From Epiperipatus broadwayi (taxonomy: Eukaryota; Onychophora; Udeonychophora; Euonychophora; Peripatidae), in NCBI GenBank assembly GCA_028023455.1, contig JAQFVV010012395.1:6012001-6076000 (forward strand): a stretch of DNA of 64,000 nt, in the 5' to 3' direction. Of this stretch, positions 11,600 through 24,759 are shown piece by piece. The notes below the pieces were generated by a model. That model did no database searches. It was not told where the DNA came from and saw only the letters and a program-made list of their open reading frames with translations. Position 1 is the first letter of the stretch; every line of letters starts with the position of its first letter. The position numbers were made by a program, and so were the translations under genes.

Positions 11600-13480
11600 T
11601 GTTTTTTATCATCATCATTTATCAATGACCACTCCCCTATTTTATTAATATTTTACATTGTCTAATATCATATGTTTGCAATATCTTTTGTAGCATCAAA
11701 AGATTCTGTTATTAACAATTCCCATGATAATTTTCACATGTCCAGAAAGATAGTAGTATTTGTTGCTACCAACATGACGTTACATCCAGCCATAAAATAA
11801 CCTGTTGCTATTAAATATTTGAACTTGTTTTTACAGAGTTCTTATATGATACTTATAGAATATCTTTGAGATGAGATGGATTGCTAACCAGGAAATTGGA
11901 AGATTAACCTGCTTCAACTCAAGATCTGGAAGCAACATTGCCTGAGAAATAGATTCTCTCTATTTTTGCTTACAAAATTTAAGCATAATACAATATGCTT
12001 AAAGTCATAATAAGTATATAGAAAATAAGACAAGAAATACAAATGACTTGTTTAAGATATTACAGATCAGTGACTTTTGACAATGTACTACATATATTCT
12101 ATAGATTAAGCAATCTTCAGATCACATGATTGGCAGAAAGCTCTTGTAAAAAGGTAGGCAGGATTAATCATGTATTTATAAAATATGTATCTCTGTACAA
12201 TTTGATGCAGTTATAACATGACAATATTAAGAATTAAAGATTCCTAGGCATTCAATCTGCCACTTCCTGTTCTCAAATGTCACATCTCACCCCAAGCAAC
12301 TAACCATTCTATTATTTATTTATACATTCTGTCCATGTGTAGTTTGACCAATTCACTGTGCCTGAGGTTTTCATAAAATTGAGACGAACAAATTAGATTA
12401 TATACTGTCTCCAAAACTTCACTCGTGCAGATTTTCTTAATGTGGGATCTACTAAAATATTTTCGTAAGTAGAAAGTCTATCTATGAAAGAGTTGTAAGA
12501 AAATGATTCTCTGCTTCAGAGACTATTTAATTTGTATTAAATGTACCAAAGAAATATTTTTAAAGATAAATTACTTTCTATAAGTGAAGAGTGAATTGTT
12601 TTATGTGAGAGTTATAGGTTTATAATAGCACTTATTATTTCCATTTCATTTTTAAAATTGCTTATAAAAGAATCACTGATTTTAACAAAAACATACGTCA
12701 TTATTCCAACTATAAATATTTTCGTTTTATAAGTTTAAGTCTTGTGTCAGATAAGATGCCACAATTGCTACTTCTTGTAATTTTATTGTTTGCCCCGAGT
12801 TGTTTAATGGGGAGGAAGATAAATAGGCTCTGAAGCTCAAGATCCATAGTTCATGCTCAATTTTATCATTTCTGGTGAACTTCATGAGAACTCCCAAACA
12901 ACAAACCATTTGTCTATTTATTTACACTTTTAATAAAATAAATGTTGATGATCATTTATAATTTCAGATTTCAATGGCAAACATTACTAAAATTAAAATC
13001 ATTGTTTTATAATGCCTGCATATTTTATTTCTCTGGACAAATTCATCATTCAATGGGCATAATATATACGACCATATATATATTTTTTCATACAACACAT
13101 ACACGTCTTTTTCATTATTTAAAAAAATAGTTGTTGCTTTTTCAATCATTAGGTAAATTATAACGTTTTTTGTGGTTATTCTTTTTATTTAGTCTTTTTC
13201 AAATTATAATTTAAACTAGTCATTTAAATATTTTCTCTGATTGATAAATAACTAATAAATACGCCCAATACAAATGTCTGGATTGAATTGCACACATTTC
13301 AAAATATGCCTTCTGCCAGATCATTTCAAAATGTTCTGTGATTGATCTACCTACTATTAACCATGTTTTGAGTATAATCAATATAACAAAAAGCTGAATT
13401 TTACAAGTATCATAAATTGATGTATATAATTCAGATTGAAATAACAACACTCCCAGAATCTATGTATAAACAACACACGA
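11600..13480. other. AT-rich DNA without supported genes
   Basis: Open frames at 12727-12909, 12942-13149 and 13220-13450 have no recognisable motifs and are treated as chance. Confidence 0.5.
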
Positions 13481-13489
13481 TAACCATCA

Positions 13490-13640
13490 CATGATAGCCA
13501 GAAATTAGAAACTAGTCTGGGGATATTGGATGAGTAGGCACTAGATAGGGATTTTATGCACAAGCCTTCTGGCATCCATCGATTACTCTGGCTTGCATTG
13601 AGTGGCACTACTGTATAGAGAATTTTGCCTGTTTTATAAA
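13490..13640 (+). repeat. Family A right-half copy
   Basis: It matches family A from the 3' half of the ribozyme (GAAACTAGTCTGGGG) through the right arm to its end near GAATTTTGCCTG. The CTGATGA half is missing, so there is no complete ribozyme. Confidence 0.8.
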
Positions 13641-13649
13641 CAACACTTA

Positions 13650-15145
13650 TATTTCAACAAATACACAGAATAAAATAAATAACTTATTTTTCAAGCTTTC
13701 ATTGTTTATGCTATATGTTCAAATCAGGTAATATACATATTTCACCTTCTGTTTCCAACATTATGAATTAATGAATGCTTACAAACATTAAAAGCTTAAA
13801 CAATAGACAATCCACTTTATTCTTTGCATTTATTGACACATAAGAGTTGTTTATACATACTTCTGATCGTGTTAATACTTTTATTTGAAGTTCATATACA
13901 TTAAGCTATGCATTGTTTCTATTTATTAAACTATGGATATTTAATATATATATATTGTTGTAAAATATAAATATTTATATGATCCATTATATTGTTGTTG
14001 GTTTTTTTTACAAACAAAGAAATAATATATATATATATCAATTATTCAGCAGCAGATAAAATATTTTCAATATAAAAAAAAAACTTTTCAATAACATTTT
14101 GTTGCTCTCTTCAATGTAAATGTATTTGAATATTAATACACTTATATTACATGTAGTGCCATCTAAATTTTATTTTTTGAATTATATATATATTAATGAC
14201 ATATTGCACAATAAATGAAATCATGGTAATATTTTTAAACATTGATATAACTACAAAAGCAGGTTAAAAATAATGATATATTATTATTTCATTAAAGTGG
14301 ATTTACTTATACAAAAAAACATTAGGTATATATCTTTCCCATATAACTATATATGTATACAAACATGATACATACATATTCTATCATGCATATTATGAAA
14401 TATATCAAATATAATGCATAACCTGCATATAGCTTGAATATTATAAAAATCTTCATGCATGAACATATATATATATATATGATTTTTCCATCATGTTTAA
14501 AATTACCAATCATTTCTTTTTTATATTTTCATGCTTTGTTCTTTATTAGACTTAATGTAATTAGTCTCATACATTTTTTTACATTAGAAACTTTAATGTA
14601 ATGTAAAGATTTAATATTGTTTTGGCAATTTATTTTATGATCATATTAAACAGTGAACATAAGATCTTCCATTTTTTAATTAACCATCAATATTCATGTT
14701 TTTATTTATATAATTTGTATAAATTATTGGAGAATATGAAATTTTCATAAACATAGTTTTTAGAATTTTTATTATTATTAGTGTTATTATTTGTATTTAA
14801 TATTATTATTACAAAACATGTTATTTTTTAAAGATAAATATGTTTACTATGCTAGTAATAGTTTAGGTAATACATCCCTATTTTTATGTACTTCAATAAA
14901 AAATTTTTAATAATTGACATATATTTATGTGTATTATATTTATTATTTTTATTTTAAAAAATGTTTAAAAGCCACAATCTTTTGTAACCATACTTGTCAT
15001 TATTCTATAATTTGTCTTCTATAAAAAGCATTTTGTTTTACATTAATTATAAAAAAAAATTCATTAAAATAATTTCTTATTTGTTATTATTAAAATCATT
15101 ATAAGTATTATAAAATCCAATGGTTTTATTGGTCAGGAATTCATA
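13650..15145. other. AT-rich DNA with AT microsatellites
   Basis: Short (AT)n runs, for example 13940-13955 and 14466-14480. No gene or repeat relationship was noticed. Confidence 0.5.
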
Positions 15146-15149
15146 ACAA

Positions 15150-15240
15150 GTTCGAGCGTAGAGAAGCAAGTTTGAACCAAAGGGGATCTTATACTCTAGA
15201 GTCTCATACTCTGTTACTGCACTAAACCATATATGGCATA
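15150..15240 (-). mobile_element. tRNA-derived SINE head (family S3)
   Basis: On the minus strand an A-box-like TGGTTTAGTGCAGTAAC (within 15209-15229) is followed by a B-box-like TGGTTCAAA (15171-15179). Relatives lie at 35155 (+), 53170 (-) and 58150 (-). Confidence 0.6.
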
Positions 15241-15295
15241 AATCTAATTCATAATTCTTTTATTTCCAATTATTGGAACAGTTTAGAATAATGAA

Positions 15296-15465
<170 letters not shown>

Positions 15466-15624
15466 TATTTTCTAATTAATTTATAGATACTGAGAATATC
15501 AACTATTAATCAAATATCCCAATACCTATCATTTATGTATATTCCAATATTTACTGTTATATATATATTAAAAAATATAAAATTTTATTTTACAGTGTTT
15601 ACTATGTTATGATTATAAGTATAA

Positions 15625-15835
15625 AGGATTTGAATTCAGATTTTCAAACACACTTCAACTATTCACACTATCGCATACAACCAACACACATGACCACACA
15701 CATGTAGAAAAGATAAATAATCACCAATATATCTATTTCATGCTAAACCCACACTCACTAGTTGGTCCAGATTATCATCTCTCTCACACATCTATAATCA
15801 GTGCTCAGTTTATATTAAGATAGCAAATCTTATGC
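15625..15835 (-). repeat. Family B hammerhead repeat, decayed
   Basis: It matches family B from the B-box end (GATTTGAATTCAGA, plus strand) through the ribozyme to the AATCAGTGCTCAG block. Confidence 0.8.
15723..15766 (-). ncRNA. Hammerhead motif with damaged box, family B
   Basis: Stem I ACCAA/TTGGT and GAAA are intact, but the box reads CTAGTGA, so it is probably inactive. Confidence 0.6.
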
Positions 15836-15849
15836 AAATGTTATGGTTA

Positions 15850-16600
15850 TGTATATGTTAATTTAATTTTATTATAATTATTACATTTTTATTTACCATT
15901 GTCAAACTCATTCCACTCACAACTTTGACACCATCCACCTCAGATAAATACATTAATGATTATTACTAATCATTTTCTAAACTAGAGATTATATCTAGCA
16001 CAGATGTAAACTTTAAACCTCGGTTAAAGATTAATATATCTGATTTTTTAATTTTAAACTTACACACACATGGAGTTATTCACCTTTCTCTTTCCAATAC
16101 GATTATTATTATTACTATTAATGTTTGAATTTTATGTAATCTTAGTACATTCAAATTCATTTTAGTATAACCTTTATATTTATATTCTGGTTTCTCTTTA
16201 ATTATATATTGTCTAAATTGTTCATAATATATTCTGTTATTTAAATGCTTCCATAACTTCTGTAGAGTGAAATTTCTAAACCTAATAATCTCAATCGATT
16301 GTTTTCTTTTTGTGGTTAGATTAATTTTAATAAAATATATTGATTTTTATAAAAAGGATGCAATGATTTATATTCATTAAAATTTATTAGTTTGCATTCT
16401 TTTATTTTATTTAATAATCTTATATATTTTGTTTCTATTAATAGAATCTTGGTAATATATGCCTCTTTTATATATAAACACTAGGTGTATCCATGGCTTT
16501 GATCACGTAAATAGATGAAAACAATGTAATGTAGTTGATAATTAAAATATATAGTGTATATATATTAATTAAAATATGTTTAAATAATAAAACTATTTTA
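15850..16600. other. AT-rich DNA, nothing recognised
   Basis: No supported feature. Confidence 0.5.
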
Positions 16601-16725
16601 ACACATTTTTATAAATAATGTTGGATTCGAACTCAGACTTTTACACGACCTACTCTTAGTGCCATCTCATATTGCTGACCCACCTGATCACACACATGTT
16701 GAAAAGATAACAAAGATAAATAATC

Positions 16726-16769
16726 ATCAATATACGTATTTCATGCTAAACCAGCAATCATCAGTTGGT
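16726..16769 (-). ncRNA. Type I hammerhead ribozyme motif, family B, intact core
   Basis: On the minus strand: ACCAA, CTGATGA, stem II TTGCT/AGCAT (four pairs), GAAA, stem III ATA/TAT with loop CG, triplet ATA, then TTGAT. Stem I has one mismatch. Confidence 0.65.
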
Positions 16770-17425
16770 CTAGATTACTATTCTTACACATATATACAAT
16801 CAGTGCTCAGCTTTATATTAAGATAGCCAATTTTCATACTTTAATGGACAGGCTTCAAACTATTCCAACTCAAACTCTTAAGCCTTCCATTTTCATTAAA
16901 AATCTGATGATGGAATGTTCAAAGCCCTTGTTAGTGCCAAGGTTGTCATCCTACCCATGTTGACATATTAGTCATTCTGACCCCCCCCCCCATGTACAGG
17001 AGAATAATCCATTTATACATACATATGCGAGGGATGGGCAGACCTTTTTACACACTATTTATTAATATATATATATGTGCTCTGCGCACAGTTAATGAAG
17101 CTATTAATAAATTGTCAAAATTTTTACTGCCAAGCGCTTTCGGGACAGTCTACAGTCCCACATTGTACAGGCTTAAACCTGCATTTATATATCTAATATA
17201 TGCAGGATTTGAACTCAGACTTTTATATATGTCAACATGGGTACGATGACAACCTTGGCACTAACAAGGGCTTTGAATGTTCCATCATCAGATTTTCAAT
17301 GAAATTGAAGGCTGAAGAGTTGTGAATTGGAATAGTTTGAAGCCTGTCCATTAAAGTATGAAGATTGGTTATCTTAATATAAAGCTGAGCACTGATTGTA
17401 TGTATGTGTAAGGGTAGTAATCTAG

Positions 17426-17468
17426 ACCAACTGATGATGCTGGTTTAGCATGAAATATGTATATTGGT
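17426..17468 (+). ncRNA. Type I hammerhead ribozyme motif, family B, intact core
   Basis: ACCAA/TTGGT closes stem I with five pairs. CTGATGA is at 17431-17437, stem II TGCT/AGCA is one base shorter than in sister copies, GAAA is present, and stem III is ATA/TAT with loop TG. Confidence 0.65.
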
Positions 17469-17599
17469 GATTATTTATCTTTTCAACATGTGTGTGACTA
17501 GGTGGGTCAACAATATGAGATGGCACTGTGTGAAAGTCTGAGTTCGAATCCCGCATATATTAAATATATAAATGCAGTTTTCGGACTGTACAATGTATT

Positions 17600-18530
17600 A
17601 ATAAATAATGTTGTAAATCATTTTTAACTGCTGTTGATAAATCATGTATTATTATTTAATGTAAACATTCTTTAAATATATTATAATTCTCTACTACATT
17701 ACATTGTTTTACTTTAGCTCTAATAGAAGTAGAATAAAAATAAAAGAATATAATGTAGTTGATTATTAAAATATATTTCTAATTTATATATGGAAGGAGC
17801 ATATATTCTGAGTAGTAGAAATTTTTTAATGTTTATTACATTTTTGACTTTTGATGTATTGAATACCAAATAAAAATTTCCCTCGCTAATTTGCTTCATT
17901 TCTCTAGCTATCCCATCACCATTATTAAAAGTTTGGTAATTGAAATATATTTATGTATTCCACTTTCGAATTCTAGTTTTACCCTCACGTTAGTAGAACG
18001 TTTGATAATTATAATAAATTTATGTACTGTATTTCATTTTCGATTTTTAATGTATAGAACACCAAATAAAATTTTTACTCACTAATTCTTTCCATATCTT
18101 TAGTTCTTCCCTTGTATTAATAAAAAGTTTGATAATTAAAATATATTTATGGTAATATTTATATGAAATAATTATCAACAGCAGTATCGCAAAAAATATA
18201 ACTTTTATAAAGTAGAAAAAACAATAATTTTAAAATAAATTATTTTTTATTTCTCATGTGATAATTTTTAAAATGGTTATAAAATGTTAATATCATCATA
18301 ATATATGCAAGTGAAAAATTAAATATATGGTCCAAACAAAATTTAAATAATTTAAAGTATATTTATTCAATAAAATTTTCTTAGATTACCAAAAACTAAT
18401 ATCTATTCATTTTTCTAATATGCATTTCAATATGCAGGCCACAACATCTTACTTTATCATGTTATAATATATTTAAAGGGAAATGGTAAAAGTTTATCAA
18501 ATTCACTATTTCTCTCGCTGTATCCATGAC
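17600..18530. other. AT-rich DNA, nothing recognised
   Basis: No supported feature beyond short AT repeats. Confidence 0.5.
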
Positions 18531-18544
18531 CTTTTAAATTTTAC

Positions 18545-19160
18545 TTCATCATCATCATTCATCATTTTCAACAATTATCGATTCACTGCAGGATGGTCTT
18601 TCTAAGTTCAATCCATCTTCTCCAATCTCTAGCCTCTCTCTTCTCCACATCATCCCAGCACACTTCCTTATTTCATCCATCCATTTCATATGTTGTCTCT
18701 TTCTATGTCTTTTACAAACTTTTGGAATCCAGTCCAGTCACATTACACTTCATTCTCTTAATTCTTTCAACGATGTCAGTAACACTTATTTGTTCTCTCA
18801 CTCATATATTTTGTTTTGAATCTCTTCTTGTTACTCCTTAAATACACATCTCCATACTTGGTTGAGCAGACAAGTCTCTGTATTGTTCTTCTGTTAAGTG
18901 TCCAAGTCTCAGATCCATAAATAAAAACTGGTAGAATACATTTATTAAAAACCTTTCTTTTCAAACATGCAGACATTTTTCTTTTTAATATTAAATTATT
19001 TCTACAAAAATCACTCCAACCAAATTTAATTCTATGATTAATTTCATCTATTGTGTTTTTATCTGTAGTAATAATCTGACCAAAGTATTAGTAGCTGTTA
19101 ACTTCTTCTAACTCATCATTAACAATCTTTATTTTCTTATTTTGAGAAAATAAAATTTTA
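18545..19160 (-). pseudogene. LINE reverse transcriptase C-terminal relic (family L-a)
   Basis: Read on the minus strand from 19160 down, the translation gives KIVNDELEEVNSYQYFGQ-like residues (one stop), then a KRKVFNKCILP-VFIYGSETWTL block. This is the hallmark region downstream of the reverse transcriptase palm in non-LTR retrotransposons; the longest frame is 18776-18976. Decayed C-terminal sequence follows, ending in an ATGATGATG tail at 18545-18560. Upstream sequence is absent, so the copy is 5'-truncated as well as frameshifted. A second copy of the same 3' region is at 41170-42210. Confidence 0.75.
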
Positions 19161-19169
19161 AAATTATAC

Positions 19170-20580
19170 TCTAATACCTGTTAAATTAAATATATATTTA
19201 AACTGAAATTCTAAAAGATTATCAAATTCATTGTACATGAAATTAGATATGTGTTTCAACACAACTTAATTAATTTAAAATATATTTACAAAATCAAATT
19301 TTATCTCACTTTACAAAAACTATACTTTTTGTTTTAAAAATTTTCCAACCCTCTAATCTTTTGTTCAGGGCTGTCCTCGTTTTGAGTTTTATGATGTCAT
19401 TTGAAAACAATTATGGGATATTTATTTTCGACTTATTTTCATATTGTAAATTACATTTTTTTTAAAAAAAATCAATTAAAGCAAATATTTATATACTAGT
19501 AAAATTTTACACACACACACACACAAAAGAAAATCGTAGAAGTTTCTTCAAAATTTGAGACAATATTTGTTGAGTTATAAAGTCACAAACAAACAAATTT
19601 TCACATTTATATAATAATATAAATTCGAAGCAGACAAGATGGTATGATTTCAGTTTACAGTTGCCAGTTTAATAGATTGTTTAATTACATAATATCTGAA
19701 GTTTATCTAGATAAATAGTGAAATTTCTGAAATTCCCATTATAGTTTAAATACTCTCGTCTATACTGTTCACAAAAATCTTCTGATTAGTATACATAATT
19801 CTTTAAGGGAAAGACTTAATTTACTTGTTAAAAATATTTAGGAAATTGTAATCTTCTAGTTTTTATATTTATAAAGCATGTATTTCTGATTTACATCTCA
19901 TATAATATCTAGAGTATTAAGTCAAAAATGATTTAGCTTTTAATCTCAAGTTAAATTGAATATAAATACTAGTACAAGGTAGCATAATTTCAGTTTACAT
20001 TTTGTTAATTTTAATTGGTCAATTATTCATTTACACTATAATTGAAGTTTATCGAGATATTTTCTAATATATATATATATTAGCATAAATCATATAATAA
20101 ATATTGAAAATGAATCAATATTTAAATTCTCAATAGAAATGTTAAATATTGCTGCAAGAAGATATATATAATATAATCAAAACAAAGACAATAGTACTTT
20201 GGAAAGAAAAAAAAAATAAAGAAAATTTTCAAAATTGATGGAATTGTAAGACAATATAGACTATTCTGTGCATCTTGACTACAATGTCATTAGTGACTTT
20301 GTTTGTCAAAAAGAAATTAAAAAAATTAAAAATAATCAAAGCAAGAACATCTTCAAGCCATGGATAAGAATTGGAAAAGCAAATTTATGAGGCTACCAAT
20401 CAAATTAGAATTACTGGATAAAATAAATATTTATTAGCATGTTATTTGGCCATGAAACATGACTATTAGTAAAATATTTAGTAAAAAGAAATCACTTGAG
20501 AAAACATGTGATAGAAATTTATTGAAAATTGAATAAAATTTAAAAATTTTCAATGAAGGATAAGTCAAAAGAAAATTTTG
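19170..20580. other. AT-rich DNA with small microsatellites
   Basis: A (CA)n run at 19512-19525 and an AT run near 20072-20080. No gene supported. Confidence 0.5.
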
Positions 20581-20589
20581 CTAAAGATG

Positions 20590-21028
20590 GTTTGTTTAAC
20601 CGCCGAGACTAATCAGTGTATTTTATCACCAACCTTAAAATGTTTAACTGGCTATGAAACTAGATATGTTTACTCTACTTCAATAATGAATCTACAGCAC
20701 CAGCTGATAGTTCTTGGTGTAAGCTTTCAAGTTAATAATCCAGTATGCTAACTCAATTACACACAAGTCTGTAAGACCTATTGTTATGAATCAATTTATC
20801 TTTAGCAGCAATGAATACTCCAATGATTATTATTGTTATAAATACTAATAATTTTACAGCTGATCTCTAGCAATTAATTAATTGACAGCAAATAACATTA
20901 CTGAATATCTCATCAGCTGATGTACGTACTGGGAAAAAATATGTCCCATTCCCTCTGCACACTTCCATTGTTCTGGGTAGTATCTCATGTCAGGTTTTAA
21001 TTATCCAATAGCCTTTTAATATATCACA
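20590..21028 (-). mobile_element. Probable LTR of a Ty3/gypsy relic
   Basis: On the minus strand a purine-rich tract (GTGGGAGGAGAAG, 21029-21041) is followed directly by TGTGATAT at 21028, as expected for a polypurine tract and the start of a 3' LTR. The downstream LTR border is uncertain, and I did not find the partner LTR. Confidence 0.5.
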
Positions 21029-21044
21029 CTTCTCCTCCCACTAC

Positions 21045-22300
21045 ACAGAACTAGGAGTAACATGGAATACATTTTGTTTTTCTCTATAGTCTGACTTAGC
21101 ATTTTCTCTTTTCTTCTCTCTTCTAACAAACATAGTCCTTTAAGAATTTGGGTGACTGTTTTTTTCTCTGAGGTCTTGGTGATCTATCTTTAATGTTCTT
21201 GCCTGCTACTTCTGTTGGCATCTCTTCATGTTGTAGTGTATCATCATCTACCCCTTGTTCCTCCTGAGTATCTGGTTGTCCAGTTTAAGGTTTATCTATC
21301 TCTGATTTTGCCTCGGTTGGTTCGATGATTTTATTTCCACTGGGTTTATTGTTCTCCCAGCTTGGAGAACTGTGGTGGCATATGTGGTTTATGTGTCGCT
21401 TGTATACTACATTATCCTCTGTTCTCACTGCTGCTATAAATCTGAAAGTTAAGTTGACAATTTTTCCCTTTATCTATGTTTTGTATAGACTATCTCTGAT
21501 CCATACTTTTTCTCCCACTATGAATGTTTTATGTTCTGTTTTGGCTCGCATGTACATGTTTTTTTGGCAGTAACAGGGTCAGTTCTGTCCTTAATCTCTG
21601 TTTCAGCAATAGTTCATCTAGGGACTTTCTGCTCATTGCTGTTGGTGTGGAGTACTGATGCAATAATATGCAGTGCAGTGTTTCCAGCATATTTGTTGGC
21701 ATTTCTTTTTCAGTGCACGTTTAAGTTGGTTTACTGCATTTTCAGCCAATCCATTGCTCTCAGGATGGTATTGGGGTGAGTACATATGTTTAATGCCTGG
21801 ATCACTAATTATTCTTCAAACTTTGCTGAAGTAAATCCAGAGCCAATGAATCTCCTTGTAGCCTTGTGTTGCGAATATTTCATTTATATGATGAATGACT
21901 TCTTCTGATTCAGTGTTTCTTACGATTCAGTATTCTACCCAGTGGGAATAGGCATCTACTAGTATCAAGAAGGTATATCCTATAAATGGACTTGCATGGT
22001 CATGTGGACATGTTTCCATGCATTTTTAGCTGGTGACCATGAACTATATTTTTTATTGTTGATCGAACATTTGATTGATATGCTGTGCATGTTTTTGTGA
22101 AGGATTCGATGGCCTCTTTTTATCTTAGGCCACCAAACATAGCTTCTGGCAAGTGCTTTTGCCCGAACAACTCCTGGGTGTCCATTGTGCAGCATTTTGA
22201 GCATCTGATTCCAGCCCTGCGAGGGTATTATGACTTTCTCCATTTATTATGCATCTTTTGCAGACTGATAAGCTTGAATGAGCATTTTTTTTATCTATAG
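21045..22300 (-). pseudogene. Ty3/gypsy integrase relic
   Basis: Minus-strand translation gives a zinc-binding-like start with GHPGVVRAKALARSYVWWPK (about 22190-22125), an integrase core block VDAYSHWVEY (about 21970-21940), then the block HPESNGLAE (about 21770-21744) and a C-terminal block with FIVGEKVWIRD (near 21500). The order is that of a Ty3/gypsy integrase of the K02A2.6-like type, and the expected polypurine tract and LTR follow. Frameshifts and stops separate the blocks, and the reverse transcriptase and gag portions are missing. The longest remaining frame is 21980-22243. Confidence 0.8.
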
Positions 22301-22309
22301 CAGTTTTGA

Positions 22310-24110
22310 TGGATTTATTAAAAGAAATCTGAACATTTTCTTTATCATGAACAATCTTAGCTTTGATTGCCTTATTAATAGGAAACTACTTAGTCAGAAA
22401 CAATTATACAGGCACAAAATGCACATTGCCACACACTTGCATCAGTGTTGCCATCTTTCTTTAGTATATATAACTTGACGAGTACTTTTGCTTACATTTT
22501 AAACTTTTTAGCACATTAATATATGTGTTATGTATACATTTAAAACTGATCTTTTTTTACAGAAAAACTGGTTTTCGAATTCAAACCCGACAAACCCTAG
22601 ATGCAAATGAATACTTCTGCTTTTGAAGGACCTTTTGTTTTATATATATTCATAAAAATATTAAAATATATGTTACAAATATTAAGATGTATGTTACAAA
22701 TATTAAAAAGGATTTAAAAAAAAAATATATAGGAGCATCAAAATTCTCACTAAATCTAATATTTTCTTGATAAATTCAGTTGTATTGATATATTGAAAAG
22801 TATTATCATTTAACTCTTTTGTACAATTTTAATACTTTTAATAATTAATTATTTATGTGCCTCTTCCAATTAATCCAATCAATATCAAAAAATCATTTTA
22901 GCAATTCTATTTACATAAAAAAAACGACAATCTTTCAACCATTTTAAAATTGCTTTTCATATTTCTCACATGAAGTGATTCATTCCATTTTTCCTTGTAT
23001 ATCTCATCTCCATCCATATATTTTCCACACCTGTACATTCACACTTTTCTAAATTTGTTTTTATGAAAGACATATGATTTTCATAAATGAGATTAGATAC
23101 AGACACTTCTTTCATTTTTTTTTTGAAATTATTTTTCTATTGAAGTATATTTCATTTTATCATTAATTTTAATCCTCAAGTATATTGTTCTGTTTCTTCT
23201 GTGTAATATTTTACATTTATTTTTCTCATTTTCTAATTTAATTATTGTCACTTTTTTCATTTTTCTTTTTAGAAAATTTAATACTAATCTGTTTTTTCTT
23301 TCCTGTACATATTTTAATTATTATATGATCTTTTTTTCATTAGATCACATCATATACAAATAATAAAAACTGATATTATGCAATTTTCACTTTATTTAAA
23401 CCTATATATTTCCTATTTGATCTGAATTCATTTTTTAGTTTCATTAAAGATATTATAAACAATATAGCAGAACAATTCTGTCTGAGATTTACTTCCATTA
23501 GTAATTCTCCAATTAACTGGAAGCATAAACTTTCAAGTATTAACTATATTAACACATGAATCACTAATGCCAAAATAATCCAAATTGCATATGAATTCAT
23601 TTTCATCTGCAATTCAAGATCTTATATGGATAATAGATCAGACAATAATATTAATTACGGTAAAGATCAGATCAGCGGAGATATCCATACAGTCTCATTT
23701 GAATGGGTTTGAAATTTAAATTCGCAAGTCAGAATTAATTTCAATTCATTTTAAAACCTTGTAAATAAACAATTCAATATCAGATTATATAATACTAAGT
23801 AATATGTAATAAATTTGTAACAATAAATTTCCTCTTTGAAGTCCTAGTTAAATATTAACACACCATTTTCCATTATCAAAATAATCCATCTCATAGATGA
23901 ATCCATTTTTGTATGTGATCAAAGATTTTATATAAATAATAAATTAAATAATAATTGTATCCATTGATTCTACTGTCCATGTAAGATTTTGGACTGCAGG
24001 AGAAAGCACATTCATTTTTCATCTGCAAGATAGATTATTTTGATATTAGGTTTTGCATGAATAAAACTAGCACTTTAAGTGGAAGTTTATCATTGCAATA
24101 TATATATATG
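22310..24110. other. AT-rich DNA, nothing recognised
   Basis: No supported feature. Confidence 0.5.
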
Positions 24111-24124
24111 TATAACTTTCTTAC

Positions 24125-24375
24125 TTAGCTGTATGCGGGGTTTGAATTCAGACTTTCACATGACCTACCACTCTCAACGCCGTCTCATATTATTGACCCA
24201 CCTGATCACACACATGTTGAAAAGATAAATAATCACCAATATACATATTTCATGCTAAACCAGCAATCATCAGTTGGTCCAGATTATGGCATTGAGAATG
24301 GTGGGTCATGTGAAAGTCTGAGTTCAAACCTCGCATATATTACATATATAAATGCAGGTTTAAGCCTGTGCAATG
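24125..24375. repeat. Family B repeat, partial inverted pair
   Basis: A minus-sense family B segment runs from the B-box end through the ribozyme. It is followed by an inverted piece of the same end and the family flank ending AATGCAGGTTTAAGCCTG. Confidence 0.8.
24235..24278 (-). ncRNA. Best family B type I hammerhead motif
   Basis: Minus strand, 44 nt: ACCAA; CTGATGA; stem II TTGCT/AGCAT around GGTTT (four pairs, T opposite T at the base); GAAA; stem III ATA/TAT with loop TG; triplet ATA; then TTGGT. Stem I is five perfect pairs. All conserved core positions of a hammerhead are present. Cleavage would fall between plus-strand positions 24240 and 24239. Confidence 0.75.
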
Positions 24376-24549
24376 TATTACTTAGCTGTAATAAACTTTT
24401 TTCCCAAACATACTTTTTCTAAATTAAACTAAAATCTACCTTTGATCTCTGCCATATGTTATTTACATTATATAAAGTCATATCGTCATTTTTTCAATGA
24501 AATGGATGGTTGAATAGTTGAAAGGGTGAGAAGAATGAAATCTGTTCAT

Positions 24550-24755
24550 TAAAGTTTGAGGAATTGCTATCTTAATATAAACCAAACACTGATTGTATAT
24601 ATGTGTAGGAGATTATGATCTGGCCCAACTGATGAGTGTTGGTCATCTGAAATACATTTATTGGAGATCATGTATCTTTTTTGCATTGTGTGAGTGTATC
24701 AATTGCTTGAGATGAATAGACTGAAAAAACCTGAGTTCAAACCCTTCTATTTACA
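24550..24755 (+). repeat. Family B repeat, decayed
   Basis: It starts at the AAACACTGATTGTATATATG block, contains a damaged ribozyme at 24625-24665 (CTGATGA and GAAA kept, stem II lost) and ends with a GAGTTCAAACCC B-box-like end. Confidence 0.75.
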
Positions 24756-24759
24756 TTTA

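Larger units (their letters stand above)
16620..17585. repeat. Long inverted repeat of two family B copies
   Basis: The left arm (16620-16990, minus sense) and the right arm (about 17225-17560, plus sense) are inverted family B elements of about 340-370 bp. They are separated by roughly 235 bp holding a C run (16981-16992) and a more GC-rich stretch near 17080-17180. The arms share the B-box end TTCGAATCC, the ribozyme, the AATCAGTGCTCAG block and a TCTGATGATGGAA block. The open frame at 16992-17249 is an accident of the repeat. Confidence 0.85.

Noticed and set aside
16900-16930. Second CTGATGA in family B as another hammerhead
   Set aside because: It is followed by TGGAA and no GAAA at the right distance, and no flanking stem pairs.
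18593-18841. 82-codon plus-strand frame
   Set aside because: Antisense shadow of the L-a LINE relic.
21325-21779. Two overlapping 82-codon plus-strand frames
   Set aside because: Antisense to the Ty3/gypsy integrase relic, whose motifs read on the minus strand.
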